A stretch of 50,281 nucleotides of DNA from Olsenella profusa F0195. GTDB taxonomy: Bacteria > Actinomycetota > Coriobacteriia > Coriobacteriales > Atopobiaceae. The translations under genes and the position numbers were made by a program. How positions within the stretch are numbered: the stretch's first letter is position 1; every line of letters starts with the position of its first letter. The stretch lies in NCBI RefSeq assembly GCF_000468755.1, contig NZ_AWEZ01000004.1, positions 1 to 50,281 of the forward strand, written 5' to 3'. Positions 25,598 through 33,184 of this stretch are shown here, piece after piece. The notes below the pieces were generated by a model. It worked only from the letters and a program-made list of their open reading frames with translations, was not told where the DNA came from and ran no database searches.

Positions 25598-25975
25598 ATG
25601 ACGCCGGAGAGCAAACGACTCAAGGTTGGCTGTCTGATTGCCATGACCATAGGCCTTGCCGCCATCATCGTTGGCATTGGGCTCTTGCTCACTGGCTCGC
25701 GGGGCGTTCCCCTGGTGCTTGCCACCATCTTTGGCGTGCTCTGCCTCTTTGCGGCCGCCCGTGGATCCATGCTGGCCAATGTGCCCGCGAATGCGGGAAG
25801 GGTGTTCGTGCTCTCCCTCGTCATCGCCCTGGCCTGCATCCTCATGGGAGTCGCCATGGCCGTCCTCTTTGCCGCAGAGATGGTCGCCAACGTACTGTTT
25901 GCGGCGATGACGCTCATCATGCTCGTCGTTGCTGGCCTCGCGCGCGTCATCGTCAACAAGCTGTCTCGCGTGTAG
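25598..25975 (+). CDS. Small four-helix membrane protein of unknown function
   Basis: A 125-aa protein made almost wholly of four hydrophobic segments, near residues 10-32, 37-56, 68-92 and 95-117, with a short basic N terminus (MTPESKRLK). AGAGGGATGCCCC precedes the ATG. There are no conserved polar motifs and I recognise no family. It is a single-gene unit, followed by a hairpin at 26003-26030. Confidence 0.7.
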   Translation: MTPESKRLKVGCLIAMTIGLAAIIVGIGLLLTGSRGVPLVLATIFGVLCLFAAARGSMLANVPANAGRVFVLSLVIALACILMGVAMAVLFAAEMVANVLFAAMTLIMLVVAGLARVIVNKLSRV

Positions 25976-26002
25976 GGCACATGCACGCAAGAGTGGTGCC
26001 TC

Positions 26003-26030
26003 GGGGCATTCGACAAGGGCCGAGTGCCCC
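26003..26030 (+). terminator. Hairpin after the small membrane protein gene
   Basis: A 10-bp stem (26003-26012 with 26021-26030, one G-U pair) and 8-nt loop. There is no U tract after it, so termination is only probable. Confidence 0.45.
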
Positions 26031-26058
26031 GTCTCATGTCGAACGGTGCGCATGGTTG

Positions 26059-26078
26059 CCTGATATTGCTATATCAGG
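26059..26078. promoter_or_regulatory. Palindromic site upstream of the Nramp gene
   Basis: CCTGATAT (26059-26066) and ATATCAGG (26071-26078) form an exact 8+4+8 palindrome 45 bp before the chosen start. Position and symmetry fit a metal-sensing repressor operator (DtxR/MntR type), but the sequence is not a known consensus. Confidence 0.5.
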
Positions 26079-26123
26079 GGTAACGGCATCTGCATGAGGG
26101 ATAGGGACGGCAGGGAGTGGCCT

Positions 26124-27377
26124 ATGGTTGCAGCGCTTAAGAGGCTCTTTGGCTCCGTGCACACGGGGCAGCGGGGCGGTCTCGACATACTCAAGTTCAT
26201 AGGTCCCGGCCTGCTCGTCACCGTGGGCTTCATCGACCCAGGCAACTGGGCAAGCAACATGGCCGCAGGCTCGACCTTTGGCTACGCGCTACTCTGGGTG
26301 GTCACACTCTCCACCATCATGCTCATCGTTCTGCAGCACAACGCCGCACACCTGGGCATCGTGAGCGGCCTCTGCATCTCGGAGGCCACGACCAAGTACC
26401 TGCCCGGCTGGCTTGGCCGGGGGCTGCTGACAACGGCACTCGCCGCCGTGGTGGCAACGACGATGGCCGAGGTGCTGGGTGGGGCTATCGCCCTCCAGAT
26501 GCTCTTCGGGCTCGACCTGCGCCTAGGCAGCGTACTGGTGGCCGGCGTCTCCCTCACGCTGCTGCTCACCAACTCCTACCGGCACATCGAGCGCTGGATC
26601 ATCGGCTTCGTCTCGCTCATCGGACTCTCCTTCCTGGTGGAGGTCCTCATGGTGCATGTGGAGTGGCCCGCGGCCACCCTAGGCTGGGTCTCTCCCAGCT
26701 TCCCTGCGGGTTCGATGCCCGTCGTCATGTCCGTGCTCGGTGCCGTCGTGATGCCGCACAACCTCTTCCTTCACTCCGAGATCATCCAGAGCAGGCGCTT
26801 CGATGCACAGGGTGATGACGTCATCCGCGAGCGGCTGGACTACGAGTTCGTCGACACGCTCCTCTCCATGGTCATAGGCTGGGCCATCAATTCCGCCATG
26901 GTCATCCTGGCGGCGGCCACCTTCTTCCGGCATGGCATCGCCATCGACGACCTCGCTCAGGCCGCAAGCGTCCTCTCCCCCCTCGTGGGGCCGGCCGCAA
27001 GCCTCATCTTCGCGGTGGCGCTCCTGCTTGCGGGTCTCAGCTCCTCGGTGACGGCAGGCATGGCCGCAGGCACCATCACGGCAGGCATGGCGGGCGAGCC
27101 ATACGACATCCACGACCGCCACTCCTCGCTGGGCATCGTGGCCACGTTCGTGCTGGCCGTGGCGACCGTCTTCTTCGTGGGCGACGCCTTCCAGGGGCTC
27201 GTGTGGTCACAGGCGCTGCTCTCGCTCCAGCTGCCCTTCACGATATTCCTGCAGATCTACCTCACGTCGTCCAGGCGCGTCATGGGCGCGTATGCCAACG
27301 GCCCGGGCCTCAAGGCACTGCTCGTCCTCATCGGCCTCGTCGTGACGGCACTCAACCTGGCGCTGCTGTTCGGCTAG
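26124..27377 (+). CDS. Nramp-family divalent metal transporter
   Basis: A 417-aa membrane protein with about eleven hydrophobic segments. The two metal-site motifs are present: DPGNW in TM1 and AVVMPHNLFLHS in TM6, with the Met-Pro-His of Mn2+/Fe2+ transporters. It should import Mn2+ or Fe2+ with protons. I choose ATG 26124, with GGGAG six bases upstream; ATG 26094 would add ten residues but lacks a well-placed site. The palindrome at 26059-26078 suggests metal-dependent control. It converges on the aldo/keto reductase gene. Confidence 0.92.
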   Translation: MVAALKRLFGSVHTGQRGGLDILKFIGPGLLVTVGFIDPGNWASNMAAGSTFGYALLWVVTLSTIMLIVLQHNAAHLGIVSGLCISEATTKYLPGWLGRGLLTTALAAVVATTMAEVLGGAIALQMLFGLDLRLGSVLVAGVSLTLLLTNSYRHIERWIIGFVSLIGLSFLVEVLMVHVEWPAATLGWVSPSFPAGSMPVVMSVLGAVVMPHNLFLHSEIIQSRRFDAQGDDVIRERLDYEFVDTLLSMVIGWAINSAMVILAAATFFRHGIAIDDLAQAASVLSPLVGPAASLIFAVALLLAGLSSSVTAGMAAGTITAGMAGEPYDIHDRHSSLGIVATFVLAVATVFFVGDAFQGLVWSQALLSLQLPFTIFLQIYLTSSRRVMGAYANGPGLKALLVLIGLVVTALNLALLFG

Positions 27378-27380
27378 ATG

Positions 27381-28241
27381 TCACTCCATATCCAAAGGGA
27401 CCTTATGCGTCGGCGGCGGAAAGGCGTCGTCGAGCAGGGCAAGGTCATCGGAAGTCAGCTCAATCGTGCGGCTCTCCCAGTTTGCCAAGATGTGCCTGAC
27501 GCTCGAGCTGCGTGGAATGGCAATGACATGCTCGTCATGGAGCGCGAAGGCAAGCAGCACCTGCAGGGGCGTAATGCCATGGTGCGCCGCAACCTGCCTC
27601 ACGGCCTCGTCCTCGACAAGCCCTTGGCGGAGTCTTCCCGCCTGTGCCAAGGGACAGTATGCCATGAGGGGAACGCCATTCCCGTTCATCCAGGGCAGTA
27701 GGTCATATTCAATGCCGCGCGAGCCCAGGTGGTAGAGATCCTGGTTTATAAGACAGTGCTCTCCCCCTTCGACATCCATGAGCTCCTCCATGTCATCGAG
27801 GTCGAAGTTAGAGACGCCCCAGCCAAGGACCTTGCCGCTCTCGACGAGCTCCTCCATGCATGATACCGTCTCTTCAAGAGGAATCTGGCCGCGCCAATGG
27901 AGCAGGTAGAGGTCGAGGTACTCCGTTCCCAAACGGCTCAGCGTGCCGTCAAGCGCGCGAGACATGCTACGTCGACCCGCATGGCATGGATAGACTTTGG
28001 AGACGATGAAGAGGCTCTCGCGGTCGCGTCGGCGGATGGCATCGCCCACCAACTCCTCCGTGGCGCCATCTCCGTACATCTCCGCCGTATCGATAAGCCT
28101 GACGCCCGCATCGAGCCCAGCCCGCAGTGCCGATAGCTCCATGGGACGTGGGTGCAGCCCCTCCGCCAGATGCCATGTCCCCATACCAAGACGGGGCATC
28201 TCCCGACCATCCTTGAGCATGACCGTTTCCCTGTATGTCAT
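27381..28241 (-). CDS. Aldo/keto reductase
   Basis: A 286-aa NADPH-dependent reductase with the full AKR tetrad: Asp51 and Tyr56 in DTAEMYGDG, Lys82 in FIVSKVYP, His115 in YLLHWRG. Further family motifs are GWGVSNFDLDDMEEL and IPRSSSVRHILAN near the cofactor site. It starts at ATG 28241, 4 nt after the stop of a broken frame, and is the last gene of the minus-strand aldarate cluster. Its substrate may be a sugar aldehyde or ketone linked to that pathway, but that rests only on position. Confidence 0.9.
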   Translation of the reverse strand: MTYRETVMLKDGREMPRLGMGTWHLAEGLHPRPMELSALRAGLDAGVRLIDTAEMYGDGATEELVGDAIRRRDRESLFIVSKVYPCHAGRRSMSRALDGTLSRLGTEYLDLYLLHWRGQIPLEETVSCMEELVESGKVLGWGVSNFDLDDMEELMDVEGGEHCLINQDLYHLGSRGIEYDLLPWMNGNGVPLMAYCPLAQAGRLRQGLVEDEAVRQVAAHHGITPLQVLLAFALHDEHVIAIPRSSSVRHILANWESRTIELTSDDLALLDDAFPPPTHKVPLDME

Positions 28242-28245
28242 GGCC

Positions 28246-28532
28246 TCACACGCCTCCCTTCGGTCTCTCTGCTACCACGGCATCCTCCAGGCGGATGCCC
28301 ATGAAGCGCGCCATGCCTTTGACGGCACGACCTGTGAGACACAGATGATGACCGTATCGCACTCGATTCGTTCACACCCATCGGAACGTGCCGTGACAAT
28401 GCCCTCGCCATCGAGGATGGACGTACGGAAGATGGGTCCACGCTCATTGATGGACTCGATGGGCTTGCCATACCCGCTCTGGGCGCCATCAAGCTGGGGA
28501 AGGTCCGCCTCCTCGATGGTGTGAGGTGCCAC
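28246..28532 (-). pseudogene. Frameshifted remnant, possibly a flavin/NAD oxidoreductase C terminus
   Basis: From GTG 28532, which has GGGGGAGG upstream, a frame runs with natural composition (GPIFRTSILDGEGIVTARSD, then IECDTVIICVSQ). The latter resembles the strand before the C-terminal FAD motif in glutamate-synthase-beta-like or enoate-reductase-like proteins. Near 28318, in a TCAAAGG context, the sense switches frame: the original frame becomes unnatural and stops at 28272, while the next frame reads KGMARFMGIRLEDAVVAERP and stops at 28246, 4 nt before the aldo/keto reductase. One lost base explains this. The N-terminal part of any such enzyme is missing. Family assignment is tentative. 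Confidence 0.45.
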
Positions 28533-28556
28533 CTGCGTCCTCCCCCACGGAACGGC

Positions 28557-28590
28557 CCAAGGACAAGGGAGCGCAGCCCCTTGTCCTTGG
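28557..28590. terminator. Perfect 13-bp hairpin after garR
   Basis: Arms 28557-28569 and 28578-28590 are exact reverse complements around an 8-nt loop, 38 nt beyond the garR stop. No U tract follows on either strand, so it may be an RNA-stabilising or weak terminating structure. Confidence 0.45.
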
Positions 28591-28627
28591 CACGCGACAT
28601 CCGGTGCACTGCAAAGGTGTTCTCAGG

Positions 28628-29512
28628 CTATCCCTGCAGCTTGAGGTCGTTGACCATCTCGTACCATTCGGCGATGCCGGAATGGTCGTCCTTCTCGTGG
28701 CCGTGTGCCTTGAGCGACTGCATGATCTCCATGGCCAGCGAGGTGAAGGGCGCGACGATGTTGACACCATGGGAGGTGTCGAGCGCGTTCTGGAGGTCCT
28801 TGATATGCAGCTCGATGCGGAAGCCCGGATCGAAGTTGCCGTCAAAGATCTTCTGGGACTTCTGGTCCATGACCACCGAGCCCGCAAGGCCGCTACGGAT
28901 GGCCTCGTAGACGCGGGCGGGGTCGACGCCCGCCTTCTTGGCGAGCGAGTAGGCCTCGGAGATGCCCGCGATGTTGATGGCGACGATCATCTGGTTGGCA
29001 AGCTTGGTGATGTTGCCGGCACCCACGCCACCCACAAGGGTGACCGTCGAGGCCATGGTCTTGAGCAGGCCCTCGTACTTGTCAAAGACGCTCTGCTCAC
29101 CGCCAACCATGACGGCGATGGTTCCGTCGATGGCCTTGGGTTCACCACCGGAGACGGGTGCGTCGAGGAAGTCGACGCCCTTCTCGGCGAGATGAGCGGC
29201 GAACTCGCGGGACTTGATGGGGTTGATGGAGCTCATGTCGATGACGGCCTTGCCGACGGAGAGACCCTCGAAGACGCCGCCCCCATCGAAGAGCGCGCTC
29301 TCGACGTTGGGTGAGTTCTGCATCATCGTGATGACGACGTCAGACTGCTCGCCGACCTCCCTGCCGCTCGCGGCCGACATGCCACCCGCCGCGACGATGG
29401 CATCTATGCGGTCCTGGTGATGGTCGTAGGCGACGACGGTATGGCCTGCCTTCTGGACGTTGAGCGCCATAGGCTTGCCCATGATGCCGAGACCGATGAA
29501 TCCTACCTTCAT
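28628..29512 (-). CDS. garR: 2-hydroxy-3-oxopropionate (tartronate semialdehyde) reductase
   Basis: The 294-aa member of the 3-hydroxyisobutyrate dehydrogenase family reduces tartronate semialdehyde to D-glycerate. It shows VGFIGLGIMGKPMALN (dinucleotide fold), the substrate-site motif DAPVSGGEPKAIDGT, and the catalytic Lys in GNITKLANQM. The ATG at 29512 has AAAGGAACGGC upstream. It lies 70 nt after garK, in the order dehydratase, aldolase, kinase, reductase, which supports tartronate semialdehyde as substrate rather than another hydroxy acid. Confidence 0.92.
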   Translation of the reverse strand: MKVGFIGLGIMGKPMALNVQKAGHTVVAYDHHQDRIDAIVAAGGMSAASGREVGEQSDVVITMMQNSPNVESALFDGGGVFEGLSVGKAVIDMSSINPIKSREFAAHLAEKGVDFLDAPVSGGEPKAIDGTIAVMVGGEQSVFDKYEGLLKTMASTVTLVGGVGAGNITKLANQMIVAINIAGISEAYSLAKKAGVDPARVYEAIRSGLAGSVVMDQKSQKIFDGNFDPGFRIELHIKDLQNALDTSHGVNIVAPFTSLAMEIMQSLKAHGHEKDDHSGIAEWYEMVNDLKLQG

Positions 29513-29567
29513 GCCGTTCCTTTCTCGAACGCTTGCATATTCGCCCTCCTCAAAGGGCATGAAACCC

Positions 29568-29601
29568 ACCCATCCCCGATGCCTACGGCACTGGGATGGG
29601 T
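29568..29601 (-). promoter_or_regulatory. Hairpin at the garK/garR junction
   Basis: A 9-bp stem (29568-29576 with 29593-29601) encloses the garK stop codon, followed on the minus strand by GGGUUUC. It could weaken read-through into garR or protect an mRNA end after processing. Confidence 0.4.
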
Positions 29602-30743
29602 GTCCTTCCCAAGAGAAATGCCCGCATGGCACTCTCACCTGCCAGGGGTATGCTCACGGCGACCCGTGCCAGACACTCCTCGAGTGTAGCGGGTTCCGTC
29701 GTTGTCGGAATGACAAGGCCGATGCCTTCGCGATAGATAGCGCCAAGGTCATCGGCCCTGCTCCCGACGATGGCCACCACAGGGACGCCATGCTGTCTTG
29801 CGATGCGTGCCACACCCACCGGTGCCTTACCGTTAGCGGACTGCGAGTCCATACGACCTTCGCCCGTGACGACAAGGTCGCAGTCTCTCATGTCCTCCTC
29901 GATCCCAATGGCATCCAGCACGAAGTCGATACCCGAAACCACACGCGCCTCGCAGAGGGCAATGAGAGCAGCCCCGAGGCCTCCTGCGGCACCGGAGCCA
30001 GCCACATCGGCGGCATCGGAGCGGACGTCGCGCTTGAGCAGATAGCCATAGTTCTCCATCCATGCATCCACAATCGGAAGATCATCCTTGGCGATGCCCT
30101 TTTGCGGACCATAGACATAGACCGCGCCACGCCTGCCTGCCAACGGATTGAACACATCGGTTAGGGCGATGAACTCCGCCTGGCGCACGCGATCATCCAC
30201 TCCCGTGATGTCGATGGCATGGAGCTCAGAAAGACCGGCCAAACCATCCGTCACCTCACCGCCATCGGCCGCCAGGAAGCGGACGCCCAAGGCCTTGGCC
30301 ATGCCCATGCCCCCGTCACTTGTGGCACTGCCCCCCAGGCCCACATACATGTGCTCCGCCCCCCTGTCGAGGGCATCGAGTATCACCTCGCCCACGCCGC
30401 GCGTCGATGCGCAGAGGGCATTGATGGCGGTCTGCTCGATGAGAGTTATTCCACTGGCCTCCGCCATCTCAATGACCGCAGTCCGTTCCTCCTCAATGAA
30501 GCCGTAATGGGCCGTGACATCAGCGCCCAAGGGTCCTGTCACGCGCACCGAGCACACCCGTCCCCCACGTGCCGAGATGAGTGCATCCATGGTACCCTCC
30601 CCGCCATCGGCTATGGGGCACCTCGTAACCCGCGCATCTGGAGTGACGCGCAGGATGCCCTCGGCAATGTAGTCGTTGACACGCCTACTGCTCGCCGACC
30701 CCTTGAACGAGTCCGAGGCTACGATCACGTTGAGCGAAGCCAT
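29583..30743 (-). CDS. garK: Glycerate kinase
   Basis: The 386-aa GarK/GlxK-type kinase phosphorylates D-glycerate, in this family to 2-phosphoglycerate, feeding lower glycolysis. It begins VIVASDSFKGSASS and shows PIADGGEGT, GLGGSATSDGGMGMAKALG, GSGAAGGLGAALIA and VVTGEGRMDSQSANGK, all family signatures. GGGAGG precedes ATG 30743. It lies between the DapA-family lyase gene and garR. Confidence 0.94.
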   Translation of the reverse strand: MASLNVIVASDSFKGSASSRRVNDYIAEGILRVTPDARVTRCPIADGGEGTMDALISARGGRVCSVRVTGPLGADVTAHYGFIEEERTAVIEMAEASGITLIEQTAINALCASTRGVGEVILDALDRGAEHMYVGLGGSATSDGGMGMAKALGVRFLAADGGEVTDGLAGLSELHAIDITGVDDRVRQAEFIALTDVFNPLAGRRGAVYVYGPQKGIAKDDLPIVDAWMENYGYLLKRDVRSDAADVAGSGAAGGLGAALIALCEARVVSGIDFVLDAIGIEEDMRDCDLVVTGEGRMDSQSANGKAPVGVARIARQHGVPVVAIVGSRADDLGAIYREGIGLVIPTTTEPATLEECLARVAVSIPLAGESAMRAFLLGRTPIPVP

Positions 30744-30788
30744 GAGCCACCTCCCTTCAGAGCCTCTGGTATCACACTGCCCACCCGG

Positions 30789-31697
30789 CTACAGGTATCC
30801 GCCATCCCTCATGGCCCTCTTCATGCCCTCGAGCGCGGCACCGGCTGTGGGCTCTGTCGGCAGCACGGAAGGCCCGACGTCCATGCCCATGAGGTTGGCC
30901 ATGTCCTTGGTTGCCGCCGGGAAGCTTGCGACATCCTGGGAGAGACGGATGGGGTTGAGCCTGAACTGGCATGCCCTTGACCCCTCGTAGTCTCCGGCAA
31001 CATACTTGTCATAGATGCCACACACAAGCTCGGGGAACATGTTGGCGGTCGAGCACACGGCACCATCGGCGCCACAGCACAGGCCAGGGAACACGATGGT
31101 GTCCTTGCCTGAGAACACGGTAAAGGTGACATCGGCAGTCTGGCGTATGAGCTCCTGCAGATCGGTGATGTTGCCCGTGGAATCCTTGATACCCCTGACG
31201 TTCCTCAGTCTGTGGGCAAGGGACACGATGGTGGCGATGGGAATCGGATAGCCCGCACGGCCGGGGTTGTTGTAGACGAACATCGCCGTATCAGGGACGG
31301 CCTGCGCAATGGCCGCATAGTGGTTGTAGAGGGCTTGATCCGTAGGCCTGATGAACATGGGCTGCAAGACGGAGATGGCGTCTATGTCCAACTCGGCAGC
31401 ACGCTTCGCGAGCGTGATACATGCGCTCGTGCGGATATGGCCTATGCCAAACATCACCGGCACCCTGTCGGAGGTCTCGTCGAGGATCTCACGGGTGGCA
31501 TCGATCATCTCGTCATCATCGAACATATAGAACTCTGAGTTCGATCCGAAGGCCAAGATGCCGTCCACCCCATGTTCGATGACATAGTCGACCTGCTTGC
31601 GAAGCTTCGCCGAATCGATCCTCCCCTCCTCATCCACGGGTGTGAGGATGGGGACGAAAATACCCTTGAAGCGTTCGTCTTTGATAGGTTTGGACAT
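30789..31697 (-). CDS. DapA-family class I lyase, candidate 5-dehydro-4-deoxyglucarate aldolase
   Basis: A 302-aa TIM-barrel protein of the dihydrodipicolinate synthase/N-acetylneuraminate lyase family. The Schiff-base Lys is 171 (GIKDSTGN), the catalytic Tyr is 142 (VYNNPGR), and the pyruvate-carboxylate loop is GSNSE (51-55). It lies between gudD and garK-garR. 5-dehydro-4-deoxyglucarate must be split into pyruvate and tartronate semialdehyde for GarR to act, and no GarL/HpcH-type aldolase is present. The alternative, dehydration to 2-oxoglutarate semialdehyde (KdgD/YcbC), would need a semialdehyde dehydrogenase, which is not seen here. Family is certain; reaction is inferred from context. 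CGAGGAG precedes the ATG. Confidence 0.85.
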   Translation of the reverse strand: MSKPIKDERFKGIFVPILTPVDEEGRIDSAKLRKQVDYVIEHGVDGILAFGSNSEFYMFDDDEMIDATREILDETSDRVPVMFGIGHIRTSACITLAKRAAELDIDAISVLQPMFIRPTDQALYNHYAAIAQAVPDTAMFVYNNPGRAGYPIPIATIVSLAHRLRNVRGIKDSTGNITDLQELIRQTADVTFTVFSGKDTIVFPGLCCGADGAVCSTANMFPELVCGIYDKYVAGDYEGSRACQFRLNPIRLSQDVASFPAATKDMANLMGMDVGPSVLPTEPTAGAALEGMKRAMRDGGYL

Positions 31698-31723
31698 TGT
31701 GTGTGCTCCTCGGATGCGTTGGA

Positions 31724-33049
31724 CTAGCGAACCATCGACGGGCGCTTGGGGTCGAACTTCCAGCCCGGGATGAGATACTGCATGCCAATGGCATCATTTC
31801 GCGTTCCCAGGTCGTTCTCAAGGAAGAGCCTATTGGCCCTCATGACGGCGTCACGATCGATCTCGAGACCCAAGCCGGGGACGTCGCGTGGAACGGCCAC
31901 GCGTCCATCTTCGATCCTGGGCGGCCTCTTGGTGAGTGCCTGGCCGTCCTGCCAGATGTAGTGCGTGTCGCAGGCGTTGTAGAAGCCGGGGGCGGCAGCT
32001 GCGGTCTGGGCCACCATCGCCAGCGAGATGTCGAAGTGGTTGTTGGAGTGGACGCCCCAGGTGAGGTCGAGGTCATGGCAGAGCTGGGCCACGCGCGTTG
32101 CACCCTCCATCGTCCAGAAGTGCGGGTCGGCCAGGGGGATCGTCACGGAGTCGAGCCTGATGGCGGCCTTCATCTCGCGCCAGTCGGTTGCGATCATGTT
32201 GGTGGCCGTGGGAAGGCCCGTGAGCCTGTGGAACTCCGCCATGACCTCACGGCCGGAGAATCGGCCCTCGGCACCGCAGGGGTCCTCGACGTAGGTGAGC
32301 GTACCAACCATGTCCTTACATAGGTCGACCGCCTCGGCGAGCGACCAGCAGCCATTGGGGTCGAGGTCGATGCGGGCATGGGGATATGCCTGCTTGAGTG
32401 CCCTGATGGCCTTGATCTCCTCCTTGCCCGCGAAGACGCCTCCCTTGAGCTTGTAGTCGACGAAGCCGTAGCGCTCCGTTGCAGCCTTGGCCTGCTCGAC
32501 GATGGCCTCGGGCGTGAGCGCGGGCTCACGGCGGATGCGGCCCCACGCGTCGGAGTCGTCGTCACCATGGATGTAGGGAAGGTCGGTCTTGCGATAGTCG
32601 GCAACGTAGAAGAGATAGCAGAGGAAGCGCACGGAATCGCGCTGCTGGCCCTCGCCCAGAAGGGCGGCAACGGGAACCTCGAGATGCTTGCCCAGGATGT
32701 CGAGCATGGCGGCCTCGATGGCCGTCTGCACGTGAACGGTGGTGCGCAGGTCGAACGTCTGGGCACCGCGTCCGCCCTGGTCAAGGCTCGCATACTTGTC
32801 ATGGATGGAGCGCACGACATTCTTCCACTTAAAGACAGGCTTATCAACAACCAGGTCATCAATCTCGTTCAGGACTTCGGTGATCTTGGTCGATCCTGGC
32901 ACCTCGCTGATCCCTTCGACGCCCTCCGAATCCGTAAGGATCACAATGTTGCGTGTGAAGTACGGGCCATGCGCGCCCGACAGGTTGAGCAGCATGCTGT
33001 CATAGCCTGCGACAGGGTAGACTTCCATCTTCTCGATCTTCGGTACCAT
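31724..33049 (-). CDS. gudD: Glucarate dehydratase, copy 1
   Basis: A 441-aa enolase-superfamily enzyme dehydrating D-glucarate to 5-dehydro-4-deoxy-D-glucarate. Active-site motifs are intact: the KxK pair in DYKLKGGVF, metal ligands in DLDPNGCW and YVEDPCG, TNMI, and the general-base His in [18 protein letters not shown] precedes the ATG. The DapA-family lyase follows 26 nt later. A second copy lies just upstream at 33185-34531. The two genes differ through the N-terminal third but share a long identical DNA block (32007-32096 here). Confidence 0.94.
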   Translation of the reverse strand: MVPKIEKMEVYPVAGYDSMLLNLSGAHGPYFTRNIVILTDSEGVEGISEVPGSTKITEVLNEIDDLVVDKPVFKWKNVVRSIHDKYASLDQGGRGAQTFDLRTTVHVQTAIEAAMLDILGKHLEVPVAALLGEGQQRDSVRFLCYLFYVADYRKTDLPYIHGDDDSDAWGRIRREPALTPEAIVEQAKAATERYGFVDYKLKGGVFAGKEEIKAIRALKQAYPHARIDLDPNGCWSLAEAVDLCKDMVGTLTYVEDPCGAEGRFSGREVMAEFHRLTGLPTATNMIATDWREMKAAIRLDSVTIPLADPHFWTMEGATRVAQLCHDLDLTWGVHSNNHFDISLAMVAQTAAAAPGFYNACDTHYIWQDGQALTKRPPRIEDGRVAVPRDVPGLGLEIDRDAVMRANRLFLENDLGTRNDAIGMQYLIPGWKFDPKRPSMVR

Positions 33050-33184
33050 GCGATCTCCATTCTCTTGAACGTTCCGCCCATCGCCTGTCTTGTACCTTAC
33101 GAAGCCAGTGGAACCATTTCTATGGCTTCAATAATGAAAAGGGAAACCTAGAGTAAGGACGTGAGATAGTACATGTAACATACG

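Noticed and set aside
25976-26123. Mn2+ riboswitch before the Nramp gene
   Set aside because: The leader is short and no yybP-ykoY-like conserved loops were seen; only a DNA palindrome and a hairpin.
33101-33129. GAAGCCA/TGGCTTC inverted repeat between the gudD copies as terminator
   Set aside because: No U tract, only 7 bp with a 15-nt loop; it may be chance.
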